Source: Membranipora membranacea (taxonomy: Eukaryota; Bryozoa; Gymnolaemata; Cheilostomatida; Membraniporidae). From it: a stretch of 64,000 nt of DNA. The notes under the pieces are model-generated. The model made no database searches and had not been told where the DNA came from. It was given only the letters and a program-made list of their open reading frames with translations. The first letter of the stretch is position 1; each line of letters starts with the position of its first letter. The translations under genes were made by a program, and so were the position numbers. The stretch covers positions 21,762,001 to 21,826,000 of the forward strand of contig OU612068.1 in the NCBI GenBank assembly GCA_914767715.1, given 5' to 3'. Of this stretch, positions 28,201 through 39,947 are shown in pieces.

Positions 28201-30205
28201 TCGGATATACCGAGTTATCAGGCATGTCTACTGAGGACTATGTCACTCTCACAATAATCGAACAATACCTCAATCTCAAGGTCAGTAGTACAGCGAAGAG
28301 TCAGCTCGTCTCATTCTAAATAGCTAAAGTTGAATGTAAATTTGAACAGCTAATTGATGCATGAAGATCCTATTGGTTTTGCAACTTGTCAATGTGGTGG
28401 CCTTTATTTAGTTAGGGGGGTTCATCTAGGTGGGTAATTGGAAGGAGGAAGATGAAGCTTGGAGTTGTCTTGTTTACTGTGTAGACCTGATGACTCCCGC
28501 TGGAGACCTATTTACATTATTATCCCATCAGGGAGTTTGTGAGTGTATATCCCAAACTCCCTGGTCCCATTGATGTATTCCTACTATTTAAATTCAAGTA
28601 AAACCTCATTTTTTTTAGATGGGCGAGGTATGGACTGAAATCATGGGAGAGTTAGATTTGGAGAACATACGGCCTGTATCACCAGATCAGGAGGCTTTGG
28701 AAACCATGGCTAGAGCGATTACAGAAGACTCAAGGAGCGTTCTCCTTATTCAGAATGATCTTCTTAGAGCTCAGAATGATCAAGTAAGTAGTCTACATGG
28801 GAGATTCAAGATTTTTGTATTTGGTAATATCGCTGCATTTTTCTTACTAGATAGACTCAGTCTCCATGAAAAACATTGCAAATTTCCGTGATCTGGTTGA
28901 ATAATGTGGAATACAATAGATTCTAAATTTTATGGATTAGAAATACATGCAAGTTGCTGCTATCTTTTTGTTATAACATATTTGAGAACATTATGTCCTG
29001 TAATAGTTCTGTGCAATCCATATACCAATACCAGATAGGAGACATGCACTTTTGTCATTGTCACTAACAGGGGGTGCTAGGGGTAAGAGGGTAATGAATT
29101 CTAACCAACAGATATTTGCATTCATTTCACTTTTTTTATTGAGTAAAAAAAAGCAATTCGTTATGTTAAAATTCATTACCATTTTACTTTCCCCACATTC
29201 TTTTCATGAATCTATGTCAATGCAGTAGCCAATGGGAAGGAAAATGTCACTATCATTTCGCTCAAATTTATTGCTAATTCAGTCTTTCAGTTAGACAAAT
29301 TCTTTCCAATATTGTTTGTGTAGAATATGCAAAATTATATCGATCAGTGAGTGATCGGGAAGTGATTTCGGCAGTTTTTAATTTTTAAAGACCCCCGCAA
29401 TAATCAATGTTCTGCTTTGATTTCCAGGATCATACAGATGAGAAGGAATTTTATGCTGAAGTCAGAGACAACTACAAACAACAGGAGAAGGCAATTAATG
29501 ACTGGACCGAGTATGTGGCTCGTACATCTAACTATCAAGTACTGAGAGCAGCTAAGGGCAAACAGGAACAGAGCGTGGACGCATCACGAATCACTGTCAA
29601 ACACAAGCCCACGTGAGTAGTGATATCATATTGTAATTATATATTATATCGGCTTGTGATGTGAGTCATCTCAGGCCAAGCTTAACATAAGCTGTGAATT
29701 TTCAACTTAACTTCAACATTAAGAAGACCATACTTTCCTAGATAATGAGGATGTCCACTTACACAGAGCTTGAATTGCAATCTGATGAGTTCTATTTTGA
29801 CTGATGATTCTGAAGATAGTGCTTATAGCCAATGACCAAACAGCATTGAACAGTCAGGTATGGGCTAGTTTGAATCAATTTGCCTCCATTCTGGGCTTTT
29901 CCCGTTCTACTGGTGAGCCGCCACCGGCTTGAAGGGGCCAATTCCAAATTCAGGGAAACTGGATCATACTTGATCTAGGTACGGGCTATGTAGGGTCTGT
30001 TAGGGTATATCTGATATCATGATGTGACGTGAGAATTTAATATCTTTCCTACAGGGCTGTTGTACACAAACAGGAGCAGTCTAAGCTGAACACAACTGTA
30101 TACAGTAGCAGGAAGGTCCTTGTAGAGAGTACTCCTCTAAATCTCACAGGCGGAAAACTCAGAGATTACGACGCTAAGACAGGCAAGATCAAACTCAGAG
30201 AGTGA
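22202..30205 (+). CDS. CFAP69: CFAP69, cilia and flagella associated protein 69 (16 coding exons, 930 aa)
   Basis: Armadillo-like axonemal protein, known in vertebrates to be needed for sperm flagella and present in olfactory cilia. Coding exons: 22202-22396, 22650-22902, 23296-23468, 23698-23776, 24054-24231, 24505-24680, 24905-25026, 25417-25636, 25987-26151, 26480-26720, 27054-27135, 27389-27581, 28066-28280, 28619-28783, 29428-29612, 30055-30205; all phases join. Predicted length is close to human CFAP69 (941 aa). Highly conserved blocks include DPSGLLLFRSTEILWNLLE, YERQLRNDLL, EELQLHAMA, YMSCQGN, HGTGGRGNKRAQMR, DSFLAKEGVFLLLDLLE and AKIHALFCKVGY. The C-terminus keeps the ARTSN and LNTTV..VESTPLNLTGG motifs. 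The start was set at ATG 22202, just after an acceptor; a second ATG follows three codons on. Its presence implies an organism with motile cilia or flagella. Confidence 0.95.
26771..26893. mobile_element. Small inverted-repeat element, family A copy 2
   Basis: The ends are CATGTAGATC...GATCCAATTTGCC and GCAAATTGGATC...TAGATCC...CATGG. The shared core TTCTACTGGTGAGCC lies in the middle, followed by GGCGGCTCAAAT. It sits in the CFAP69 intron after exon 10. Confidence 0.78.
27160..27187. repeat. (AT)n microsatellite
   Basis: An uninterrupted AT dinucleotide tract a few bases after the donor of CFAP69 exon 11. Confidence 0.93.
28522..28575. repeat. GGGAGT hairpin, family D copy 1
   Basis: CATCAGGGAGTTTG pairs with CAAACTCCCTGGTCCCAT-like sequence around a short loop. 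It sits in the CFAP69 intron just before exon 14. The same short hairpin recurs at 31710-31751 and 48561-48606. Confidence 0.6.
29858..29998. mobile_element. Small inverted-repeat element, family A copy 3
   Basis: Left end TGGGCTAGTTTGAATCAATTT, core TTCTACTGGTGAGCCG, right end TGGATCATACTTGATCTAG...GGGCTA. It sits in the last CFAP69 intron, about 55 bases before the acceptor of the final exon. Confidence 0.75.
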
Positions 30206-31026
30206 GCAGAACAAGGGAACGGATGATGATCATTTACTACCCTTGCCATTCAGTAGACAACATTTTACTAGCTAAGGCGATAGGTTTACTTTTCCATCAC
30301 ATCTGATCACATAACAGTGGGGCCAAGTCTGCATTTGTACAGAAATCTGTATAGATAAGACATTGTCAGGGCTCAACTTACACACGCTCACACTGACGCA
30401 CAGTCCTATCCATAAAAATAAGAAACCTCCAAGCTTGTAGCTGGTTTGGTTTGCAGGAAGACAGGCTTGTTATGTGTTCACTATTTAATTAAATCCCACG
30501 GGAGATGATCAGAATGAGTTTTTGTGGAGAGTTTTTCTTCTTTCACACTGTTTTAGATGCTGTCAAAATTTATTAAATAATAATTCTATTTATAATACAA
30601 TAAAGAATAATATAATCAGCAAAACTTCTTAAGGCAATTAAACCCTAACTAAAACTGTAATTGTAGTGTGAGACAATTTCTTGAATGAAGGGAAAGTGGT
30701 GCCAAAATTTCAATAAAAAATAAGTGCTCTTACCAAAGTAACTGGCATACGTAAAAGTGGGACCCAATTATATGTATGTTCTGCTTACGAATAAAATGAA
30801 GGCCTAAGAATATACCATTATCATCAATCATGTAAAAATCAACATCAAAGTCTCAAAAATAACAGGCCAACAAATTAAAAAAAACTACCAATAAATCTTC
30901 AAATATTGCTAAGCGAATCTATGCGCCACCCTCAAAATGCAGCAAACATCACACAATACTAATAATTCCGATATGCTCGGTACACTTTTCACATCATACA
31001 TTTCACAAACATAAGTTTCTTTTGCA
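30206..31026. other. Convergent 3' region of CFAP69 and the tastin-like gene
   Basis: Both genes end into this 0.8 kb. A plus-strand AATAAA is at 30599-30604 and a minus-strand AATAAA is readable at 30574-30569, so the two 3' UTRs may overlap. No coding exon was found. Confidence 0.5.
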
Positions 31027-34000
31027 TCATGGTGTATAGCAGTAGAACGCTGAGCCATCTATAGATAATCTTTGCCTCTGTTGTGTGTCATCTACGATGG
31101 GTATGAAATGCTATAAAACAGAACAGTACAACTCAATTATACAGGTGACCTAATAACTGACTTGTAAATTAATTTTGAGGAAATCTTCATGCTTGTTCAG
31201 TGATCAGTAACAGACAATTTAGAGCATATTGACAAACCAAACAGTGTGACTTCCTTCAGACATATCTATGAAACAGAGGCTGCTACTCATTCCAGTCAGG
31301 TGGCAAAATTTGAAACCAGATACAGGTCGCTTCACAACAGTGCACGAAGTTAACTTTCACTCTGCCTGGTGGTGAGGTCAATAAACAAATCAGAAGTTGG
31401 TCCATTATGATAACATTCTCACTCTTTAAAAGAACATAGCGCCGTTGAAACCACTTACCTTTGAGTCACCTTCTGTCAGACTGACACTGACAGGGTCAGT
31501 AGCCTCTCTCAGCCAATCACCAGACACGGTGGGATTAGTGGCTGCTCTACATGTGTATATGGAAACCTCTCCATCCAATAATCCTTCTCGATACTTTAAA
31601 CCTAAGTTTGTCAACGCGCGACTGCTCAGAGGTGTACCTGATATTCAAAACAAATGTAGTCATTTTATCAATTTGTATGTTAGGACAACTCCTGCTAAGG
31701 TAATAGTGCAATCAGGGAGTTTGGGACAAACGATCCCTGGTGCGATCAGGTATTCTGAATTCATATGTTACACCTTACAAGAAATTGTTATTATTCTATC
31801 ATACTGTTCGTGATGATAAAGAAAGCATCATGTTTCCTTAGCTTTTATGTAATATTTGCTTGAGAGTTGCGAAAAAAGATTCAAAATTCCTTTTCCAACT
31901 AGTATTATAACAAAAACTTACCAGCCACGGTCTTCTTTTTGCTAGCCTGTTTATTTTTGATGGCAGTCAGAAAATCAGGGGTGGCAACCATGTCTGAACT
32001 ACTGCCTGAAGGAGTCAGTGCTCTGTTTGTACATGGCTCAGGGGTACAATACTCAGTACCGGCAGTGGCGACAGGCGTCAACAGGCTCACTAACTGAGAA
32101 GTATTAGCAGGTGTCCCCTGCATACTAAGTGATGACGGTGTTGCTTGATTGGTGAGTAAAGGAGTTCTCCCATTTACAGTTGGACTAGCCAGCAAACTAT
32201 GGTGTGAGTCAAGTGTTAGCTCATTTAAAGGGGGTCGAAACGACGCCAAAGGTGAAACAATGGGAGATTCTGTAACAGCAGGTTTAGTTGAATTCGATTT
32301 AATGAAAGCTGACAGTGCATTGTCAATTCCTGAAGTTTCTTTTTCACCGGGGTATTCGGAGGTCTGCATCAATGAGCTAATATCCTGCCCACTTGGGCGT
32401 TCTTTTTCTGACACAACACACATAGATGCTGTTGGCAACAAAGGAGATTCTTTATTGCTATTAGTGCTATCAGTTCCTTCATTTACTAATATCAGGCCAG
32501 CGGTCTGTTTTGCAACCACTCTAAATACAGGGGTGGAGGGTCGACTGCCAGGGCTGTAAATTCCTATGGTACCTCCCATGCGCTTTACAGCAGGAGTGTA
32601 AACATCCCCTAACATATGCTCTTGTGTTTTATCACCTAAACCTAGTATAAGGCTATCATAATGTCCGGTAGGGTGACCGTTGTTGACGCGGTCTATATTT
32701 GCTATGAAGCTGGATTGTTGCTGTAGGGATCGAGGACTAACGCTGGCTAACGACATCCCCTGGCTAACCTGCAGAGAGGCGCCAAGAGGTTTGCTTAGTG
32801 CTGTCTGAGCTGGTATGATAGAGACAGCAGTTTTATCTATGGTGTAATACTTGTCAGCGCACAACGCATAGTCTGTACATTCCATATCACCCTCAGAATG
32901 ATCAGCTAGAGGTGATGCTTTTTTTTCAGACTCCACCTCAGGTCCAGAGATCAAGTCAGATGGAGCGATCGTGTTTGACCCTTCTGATGAGTTGCCAACT
33001 GTACTGATAGTGGTATTGTCTTTGACTCTGACATTAGAAGATGATTCATGCATTATGTTGTCTACACCTGTTGGAGTTGTGTCACTCTGTTCCCGGATTT
33101 GATCTAGAGTTGGTGAAAATGCCATAAGGTTGATACTTTCGCGCTTCAGTGACCGTCTCTTGTTCCCTGTGCTGATGGCTCTCAGCCCTTGACCACCTCC
33201 AGCGTTGAATGATTTTGGGAGCATGAAACTTATTTCATCATCAGCTTCATAAAGCTCTAAGTCTAGTTGTGCAGTAATGTTAGTATTATCCTGAAGCTGA
33301 CCCGCTATCATTGTGTCATTCTCAGCTTGGTGGAATGAGAGACCAGATGGGGACTGGGTTAGTGTGATAGCAGAAGATTTTCCTTGAGTTTCTTTCATGG
33401 AATGTTTTAGTTCGTTTGTGACACTACTGATCTCGCTAGTCATACTAAACTGAAGCAGATCTTCAGTTGGCTCTGATTTAGTGACCGGCAGTGGAGATTG
33501 CCTCACAACCGCTAAACGCTTCTGGATGTCCAGTTTCTGTTGCTCTAATTCTTGCTCTTGGGCCATGATGAGCTGAAGTTGAATTTGCAGTTCATTATTA
33601 TCAAGGCTTCCCCTGTGCAGGGCTGCTGAGCGTCGTCGTGATTTGTGTATATGTCTATCGATAACACCTAGAGATTCTGTCAGCTCTGGGCTTGTTTTCA
33701 TTGTCATAAGAGGTTTGATTAATGGTGTCGGAACAGCAGCATTCTCTGATATATCCAATATGTTATCTAAGTCAAGGATTTCAGTTCTCTTTACCTCAGT
33801 TTGTTGGGTAGGGACATTATTGTTTTCGGTGCTATTGTTTGTTTTCATTACTGGATCTGATGTAATATTTTGCTCAGAGGTGCCCAACTTTGATTGCAGA
33901 GTAACCGCAGCATTAAGAGTGACATCAGCTGAACTTGACAATGTGGCACTGTGATCTAAGAGAGATCCCTGAGGTGTCATGCCGCTCTTATTAGCTGGTT

Positions 34001-37000
34001 GCGTTGACCCTCTTGATCGTCGTATTCTTGTGAGAATTGGGCTTCCATCATTAATAGTTGATTTGTCTTTTGTTTGACCTATGACCGGGTAATGACCTAC
34101 GCTACCTAGATGTAAATGATCTAATAATCCAGCAATGGTGTCTTCCTGGGGAGTGGCTGCCAGTCTGGTCACCCCCGTTAGTACAGGAAGCACATCACTG
34201 GATGGAAACTGTGGACGAGGCGGGGGTGTATCAGGTCTCCTAAACTGAGACTTAGGTCGCTCACTGCTAGCTCTGGACCCATTCAGCAGCTCGATCACAG
34301 TGTCACTTTCATGTACAGGCGTCTCTGCAACACTGATGTTCCGGTTTGGTCGGGTCACATATGTGGAGTTTAAGTTAAGAGAAGCCACAGGAGGAGCAGG
34401 TTTATGAGATAGCTGTGCGTTTAACACTTGTTCAGCCTTTTGTATCTTCTACAAAAAAACAGCAGAAACACACAATAAACACAGACAGATGATGGTGAGG
34501 GTCTGTGGGTATATTTTAAAAAAATGCTATAATAATAATGGGTGTTTGATTTTTTCAAGTCATCGTGAAATACTCAGATTTTTGGTAACATTCTAGAGTT
34601 CTCAGTCTGATTTAAAATACTGCTCTAGATTCATAAGCACCCTTAACCTGTCAAGACAGGCTAAGACAACCTGTGACCCTGTTTCAATTGATTCAAACAC
34701 TAAGTTGAGATCAGATGGTATTTAAAGGGGACCTTAATGAAAATGTTATCTAAGAACTGATAACAAGAACTCGATTTTTTTTCAACTGGTACTTAGGGTG
34801 GTACTTTTTACTAGTCACCACAAATATCGAGTCCAATGACATATCGAGTCCAATGACGGACCTATTGGGAGATGTTTCAGATATACTACACCATTTTACA
34901 GTGAGTGTGTAACCCTTATCAGTATGTAGATATCAATGCAGAGCACTGTTACCACTAACCTGAAGTAATGATTGGTTGAGCTCATCTTCTGTTTCAGTAA
35001 ACACTAAACTTTGTTTCACATCCTCTGTCTGCAATCATATGTAACAAAACACATCACAGCAAACGAAAAACACACTTCAGATTACAAAAAATATCAAGAG
35101 GATTCTCTAGAAAGGGTGGAACCAAGCAAGCTATTAAACAGAAACATTCCACAAAAAACATTGTATTATACAACTAGGATTAAGCGATTGTGAGTTCTCA
35201 GTCTAATTTAGAATATTGGGCTAGATTCATAAACAGTCCGTGCCCGAGTTTCAACTGACTTTCATTCAAGGTTGAGATCAGGAGGTACTGAATAGTTACT
35301 ATATTGTGTACAATCACATGAAAACAATACCTTTTTAATACCTTTTCATCTCAATTTTGAGTAAAAATCATTTAAAACTGTACCAAAGGCTGTAACTGAA
35401 ACTTATATCATTTTTCTTGATTAGACTAAAAACCTTTGAATGATACGGAAAACCTGGTAGAACGAGGGTTAGATAGTTAGATCATTTTTATCATTACTAG
35501 TTGGTCAAACACATGTAAGGTTGATTTGTTTCATATATTCCGAGCACACAACACACCTGCAGTATAGGAGAATAGATGCTGTGATGTTGACTGATTCTCT
35601 GACTTTGACTCAGCTTCTCAGACCATGTTACTTTACGGCTGCTTTCTCTTCCTCCGCTCTAAAACCAAAAACAAACAATTTTAACTTTTAGTATGATGTT
35701 AACATACAGAGTCCATCGCTTTTCAAAACGAAATCAAACTTCACCCTATTACCATTAATCTTTGGAGGGATCGTAACGATTTCTACAAAACAAAACAAAT
35801 GAGGGTCTTAAGTAAGTCACCGTAATTATTGCTGATACTCACATGAACTCTTAACCTGGTAACTCACATTATATAGATGTAACTTCTCTGATGTTTTCAT
35901 CGCAGACTTTTTTACAGAGTGTTTCGCAGAATGCTTGGCATAGATGGACTTCCTTTCTTGTGGTGGAGTTAAAACTGAAATAGAGATTCGAGTTGAGCGA
36001 TCATCCATTACTTACATTTATGTGTGGTTTCAGTTAGCCTTGTTACACGGCCAAACCAAAACCTGTGGCCGTGTGACAAGGCTAGGTTCCAGTATTAACA
36101 CTTCTAGTAATACAATGATGTGTAGTATTCAAATGGATGAGCTGGTCATATGGACTGGACAGGAAGACGCAGACATTGTGGGCTGTCCAATTCCATATTT
36201 CCAATGATATCAACCATAGGAACTGTAATATTAACTTGTGTCACTGAGTTGCACCAAGGAACTAACTCCTTGGTTGCACAAATTACTTCTGTCATTTATG
36301 GATGAGAGTACCAACCTTCTATGATATTATTGAGATCTTTCAGGGGCGTTCTGGTTCGATCCTGATAGAGTGAGTACCTCACAGTGTGATCACCACCTTC
36401 ACTCTCCGCCCTCTTCCTCTGATCTATCTTCTCATATATCGAAAAGCGACTCTGTCAGATATCATAATAAGTCACATAAAGATTACAACCAACTATACAT
36501 GGAACTCCTCAAGCCCAAAGCAAGCCATATGTATTGCATGGGTTACTTCAAATATTTGTAAAGCTGTTTTTTTTCAGAATTTTACTGATAGATTATTCAT
36601 TCAGGATTAGGTTCCCATTTTAATTCAGTGTGCTTTTGCTATCAGAGCAAATTTCACACTCGATGTATATAATTGGGCTATAGTTTCGAACATCGCTACA
36701 TTATTCACACCAAGAACCAAAGGTTTATTACAACCTAGAGAAGATTCACCGAGGAGATCATCAGTGTATCATTACGATTTGGTTTCATGATCTGTCATTC
36801 TCTCACCTTCAAATGAGCTGCCTCCGGAGAGACAGATTTGTGTCCAAGTATCTGTGCGAGTGAACTGGGATCGGCCTCAAACTTCATATTCTCTGTAAAT
36901 AAAAGAATTTGATGATGTGTAGAAATATTCAGTACATGCTGCTCTTCTCTAATGCATTCCCGTTTTACTCATTTCATCATGATCTAATCTGAAATATTCA

Positions 37001-38746
37001 TGCCAAACTATAATCGATAGACGATTTATATCCAGGTGTGGATGTTAGCAACAAAAATCCCATCATAGCCTCACCATTTGTCTGCGGGCGTGTTTTAGAT
37101 TTAGATCTTGATCGAGGAAGTCCATCTTCAACTTTACTTTTGTCGAGTCTTTTAGTTCTTTAAAATAAAGCAAATCATAGTTATAATATTACTGTTCTAC
37201 AGCTGCAGTGCCAATCAAAGGAATATATTAATTGTGTCATATGTTTGAAATCTTTAACAGAAACAATAGAATTGAAGCAAACGCATGGGGACATTTCCAA
37301 CAATTAGACTATTGAATGAGATAAAAATGATTGCAGCTGCTCCGACCTAATTTCCTGATCTAATGTTTACTTGCCCCCCCCCCCCCATCCCCATCAATGG
37401 CATGCTATTGCAAGGGGCACACTTTTTATGAAAGTGTAGTTCCGTTAATACACAGACTGATAGGAGATATTATACTATACTATTATATATTTTATAGATA
37501 AACATACCTGCGCCTCAACCCAGGAGTGATTGCCTCATGGGTATTCTTCTTTTTATCTATGTGCAATGGCTCCCCAGGTTCATACTTGGTACGATTGTTC
37601 AACGAAAAACCGGATGCCTGAAACCAGCAGTAATATAATATAATGTTAGATAATACATAGCTGACATGCAAATTTTTCTAACGAGTCACCACAGGTAATT
37701 TGTGACTCGCACCTATTAAATAATTGTCAGCAAAACTGACTCATTAGCTATATGAAACCGCTTCCCTGCCTCAGAGCATACCTAAATATTGCTGAACTCC
37801 AAATCCCATTTGAGCATTACGAAAGAGTTCATTGAAGTCTAAAATGATGATATGGCTATTCACAGGGTCATCATCCCAGCACAAGGTACAAACAAACATT
37901 CCAAAGAATTGTACAAAAGCTTTGGATGAGAATAATTACGTGTCTTTACATTCAAGCACAGGACATATCTTACCACAGTGGATGGCTTTTTTGTTTTCGC
38001 CAGACCATCCTGTAACTTATCCTGCCATTTTGAATGAAGTTTGCTGAAATCTGGAGCAGGTCTTGCTTTGTTCAGTTTCACCGACTTCTTGTCATACATA
38101 GACTTTGTCTGACGCTCTCTTGCGCGAGGAATCCTAAAAATAACATTACCAGTTGACCACAATTTTCTAGTTTCTGACAATACATATAGGCCTATGCTAA
38201 AAACGAAATGGAAGAAGGCTCATCATTTGCAAGTTTCATTGTAAACGAAGAAGATTATCAAAAATTTGATAGCATTCTTAGCTTAATCCTGCGTTTCTGT
38301 ATAATATGAGCGTGGGTTGTGATCCTATCTGACTCAAGACTTACCTAGATGAGGCTCCCTTCCTTTCAATCTCATCTTCATTCTGTCTTCTGCTACAACA
38401 ACAAAGAAAATGTTGCATACTAAACCCACACAGTTTTCCAATGCATGAGCGGTTGAAACTTTCAGAGTTAGAACTCAATCATAACTGGATTGGTTTCATT
38501 GGTACTGTGCAAATATAGCGAACAAAATACAAGTTTAGGTGACCTATTCTATCAATCATCACTATGACTGGCTGCCCTTTGTTTAGTCTCAAAACAAGAG
38601 ATACCTAGCAGTGTCTACTCTGCAATATACCTCAGCTTATTGTTTGATCGTACTAACCCTATTAAATTTACCTTTCAATACATGACATGTTGTAACTAGC
38701 TCACAGTAGCCTACCCTTCTTGTAGAGCTTCTTGATCACTTGACAT
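31027..38746 (-). CDS. Tastin/TROAP-like spindle-associated protein (13 coding exons, 1210 aa)
   Basis: Coding exons in transcript order: 38715-38746, 38345-38392, 37974-38133, 37508-37617, 37075-37157, 36807-36892, 36316-36361, 35868-35974, 35557-35658, 34960-35028, 31922-34448 (a single 2.5 kb exon), 31459-31637, 31027-31110; phases join without stops. Assignment rests on two sites that fit vertebrate TROAP (tastin): near the N-terminus MKFEADPSSLAQILG resembles its FVADPAALATIL motif, and at the C-terminus SIYTCR...TNP...HFIPIV resembles AFYTSR...TNP...CFIPV. The N-terminal third is very basic (KSVKKSAMK, RSRSKSKTR), as expected for a microtubule-binding region. The giant exon is low-complexity and rich in Ser, Thr, Pro and Gln, with a Gln/Leu coiled-coil stretch (LQIQLQLIMAQEQELEQQ) and many TP and SP sites. 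Vertebrate tastin is about 780 aa and acts at centrosomes and spindle poles. The exon chain is strong; orthology is moderate and the symbol is left blank. Confidence 0.7.
31710..31751. repeat. GGGAGT hairpin, family D copy 2
   Basis: ATCAGGGAGTTTGGGACAAA followed by a short complementary CCCTGG segment. It lies in the tastin-like intron between 31637 and 31922. It shares its left arm with family D copies 1 and 3 but has a degenerate right arm. Confidence 0.5.
36034..36086. repeat. Hairpin in a tastin-like intron
   Basis: TTAGCCTTGTTACACGGCCA pairs with TGGCCGTGTGACAAGGCTAG across a loop of about a dozen bases, with one mismatch. It is not shared with the other hairpin families seen here. Confidence 0.75.
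37374..37386. repeat. Poly(C) tract
   Basis: A run of 13 C in a tastin-like intron. It is one of several G/C homopolymers in the window (also at 38951, about 46267 and about 55292). Confidence 0.9.
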
Positions 38747-38950
38747 CTGGGAGCACAGTAGATTCCTTTGCTACAAATAGAAAGCAAATAAACAAATTGA
38801 ATTTGTCAAAACAAAGAACTAGTAGCAGTCCACCATGAGGTCGGAGTCTTGAAACATTTATATGAAACAAATCTCAAGCTCTATAATGCGAAATCTCTAG
38901 GCCTTAGGGAAATTTCAAACTTCTACTCCAAAACCTAGGTCTCCGGCAAT

Positions 38951-38982
<32 letters not shown>
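38951..38982 (+). repeat. 32-base poly(G) tract
   Basis: An uninterrupted run of G, unusual in an AT-rich window. It lies about 200 bases upstream of the tastin-like start codon and 50 bases from a long hairpin. Confidence 0.95.
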
Positions 38983-38983
<1 letters not shown>

Positions 38984-39031
38984 AACAATTCTGTGATAGC
39001 AGTTGGGCCCAGGTTTCAGAGTAGAACAGCC

Positions 39032-39098
39032 ATAGGACTGCCGCAGTTCCTGATTTTGGGCTTGGTGTGCCCAAAATCAGGAATTGCGGCAGTCCTAT
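39032..39098. repeat. Long near-perfect hairpin
   Basis: ATAGGACTGCCGCAGTTCCT and the following GATTTTGGG are mirrored by CCCAAAATC and AGGAATTGCGGCAGTCCTAT around a loop of about 8 bases, with one mismatch in some 29 paired bases. It is intergenic, and no mature-RNA evidence is visible. Confidence 0.85.
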
Positions 39099-39947
39099 GA
39101 GAACAGCTTACAATAGCTGTTGAATTTACTGGGTGAGTGAAGGCCTATGTCAATCCTGTCCCGATGCAATACACTGGTATAGGAATATTCTGTACTAAGA
39201 GGCTGTTAATTAGAGTTGGAAGTATGTTTGAATGTAGATCTAGATGGTAAGGTAAGGAAGGTGGTGGTGTGAAAATACAAACTCAAATGATGACATATTG
39301 TGTAGATAGTCACACCAGTTGGCAACCATCATAAAATATGTCAATTGTATAAATATATGTCATCTAAACTACCAATATGAAACCAAGGAGTAACTCTTAT
39401 ACGAATTAAACAAAGTATTAGAAGAGTAATAACCAAATCTTCAAAAAATTAAAAACTCATCTACTACTGAACAAGTCAAGTAACAAAAGACCTGACTTGG
39501 CACATCATTATTATCGGCAGACTCAGCTGCCAACAAGATTTGTTTCATGAGATTGACAATAGATATCATTAACCTGAAAAGGCGACAGAGTAGCCTTCCA
39601 GCATTAAAAACAGCAGTTTTGAAAACTATTACCTCAGCCCAGTCAGGGATTTTATCTCATTTTTCAGTTCTCCTCCTGTCTGTGTTTGAATCTTGTAGCA
39701 ATGTACAGAATTGACCAATAGCAATAGTTCTTACAAAATACTGTTAAAGACCACACAGTAATTGATGACGTTTTACACACATGTAAACAAAAGCACATGT
39801 GGTTTTTAATCTGGTGAGTAAATGTTGCAAGTCCCTGTGTCACAATAGTTATATTCTATTGCATGTTTCAATGCACATAAATGTATTATTTGACACAATG
39901 AATGACTTCAGACATCTCATATGATCTATGGTCTTCCAGTGCCAACA

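Larger units (their letters stand above)
38747..39947. promoter_or_regulatory. Divergent tastin-like/PLXDC intergenic region
   Basis: About 1.2 kb separates the start codons of the minus-strand tastin-like gene and the plus-strand PLXDC gene. It must hold at least part of both promoters. A 32-base poly(G) run (38951-38982) and a long perfect hairpin (39032-39098) sit near the tastin side. The ATG used for the tastin-like gene lies in an exon preceded by an acceptor-like TTGTAG, so a non-coding exon may exist upstream. Confidence 0.45.

Noticed and set aside
31426-31458. Stop at 31426 as the C-terminus of the tastin-like protein
   Set aside because: A strong donor (GTAAGT) at 31458 precedes it, and splicing to 31110 gives the FIP-containing end expected from TROAP.
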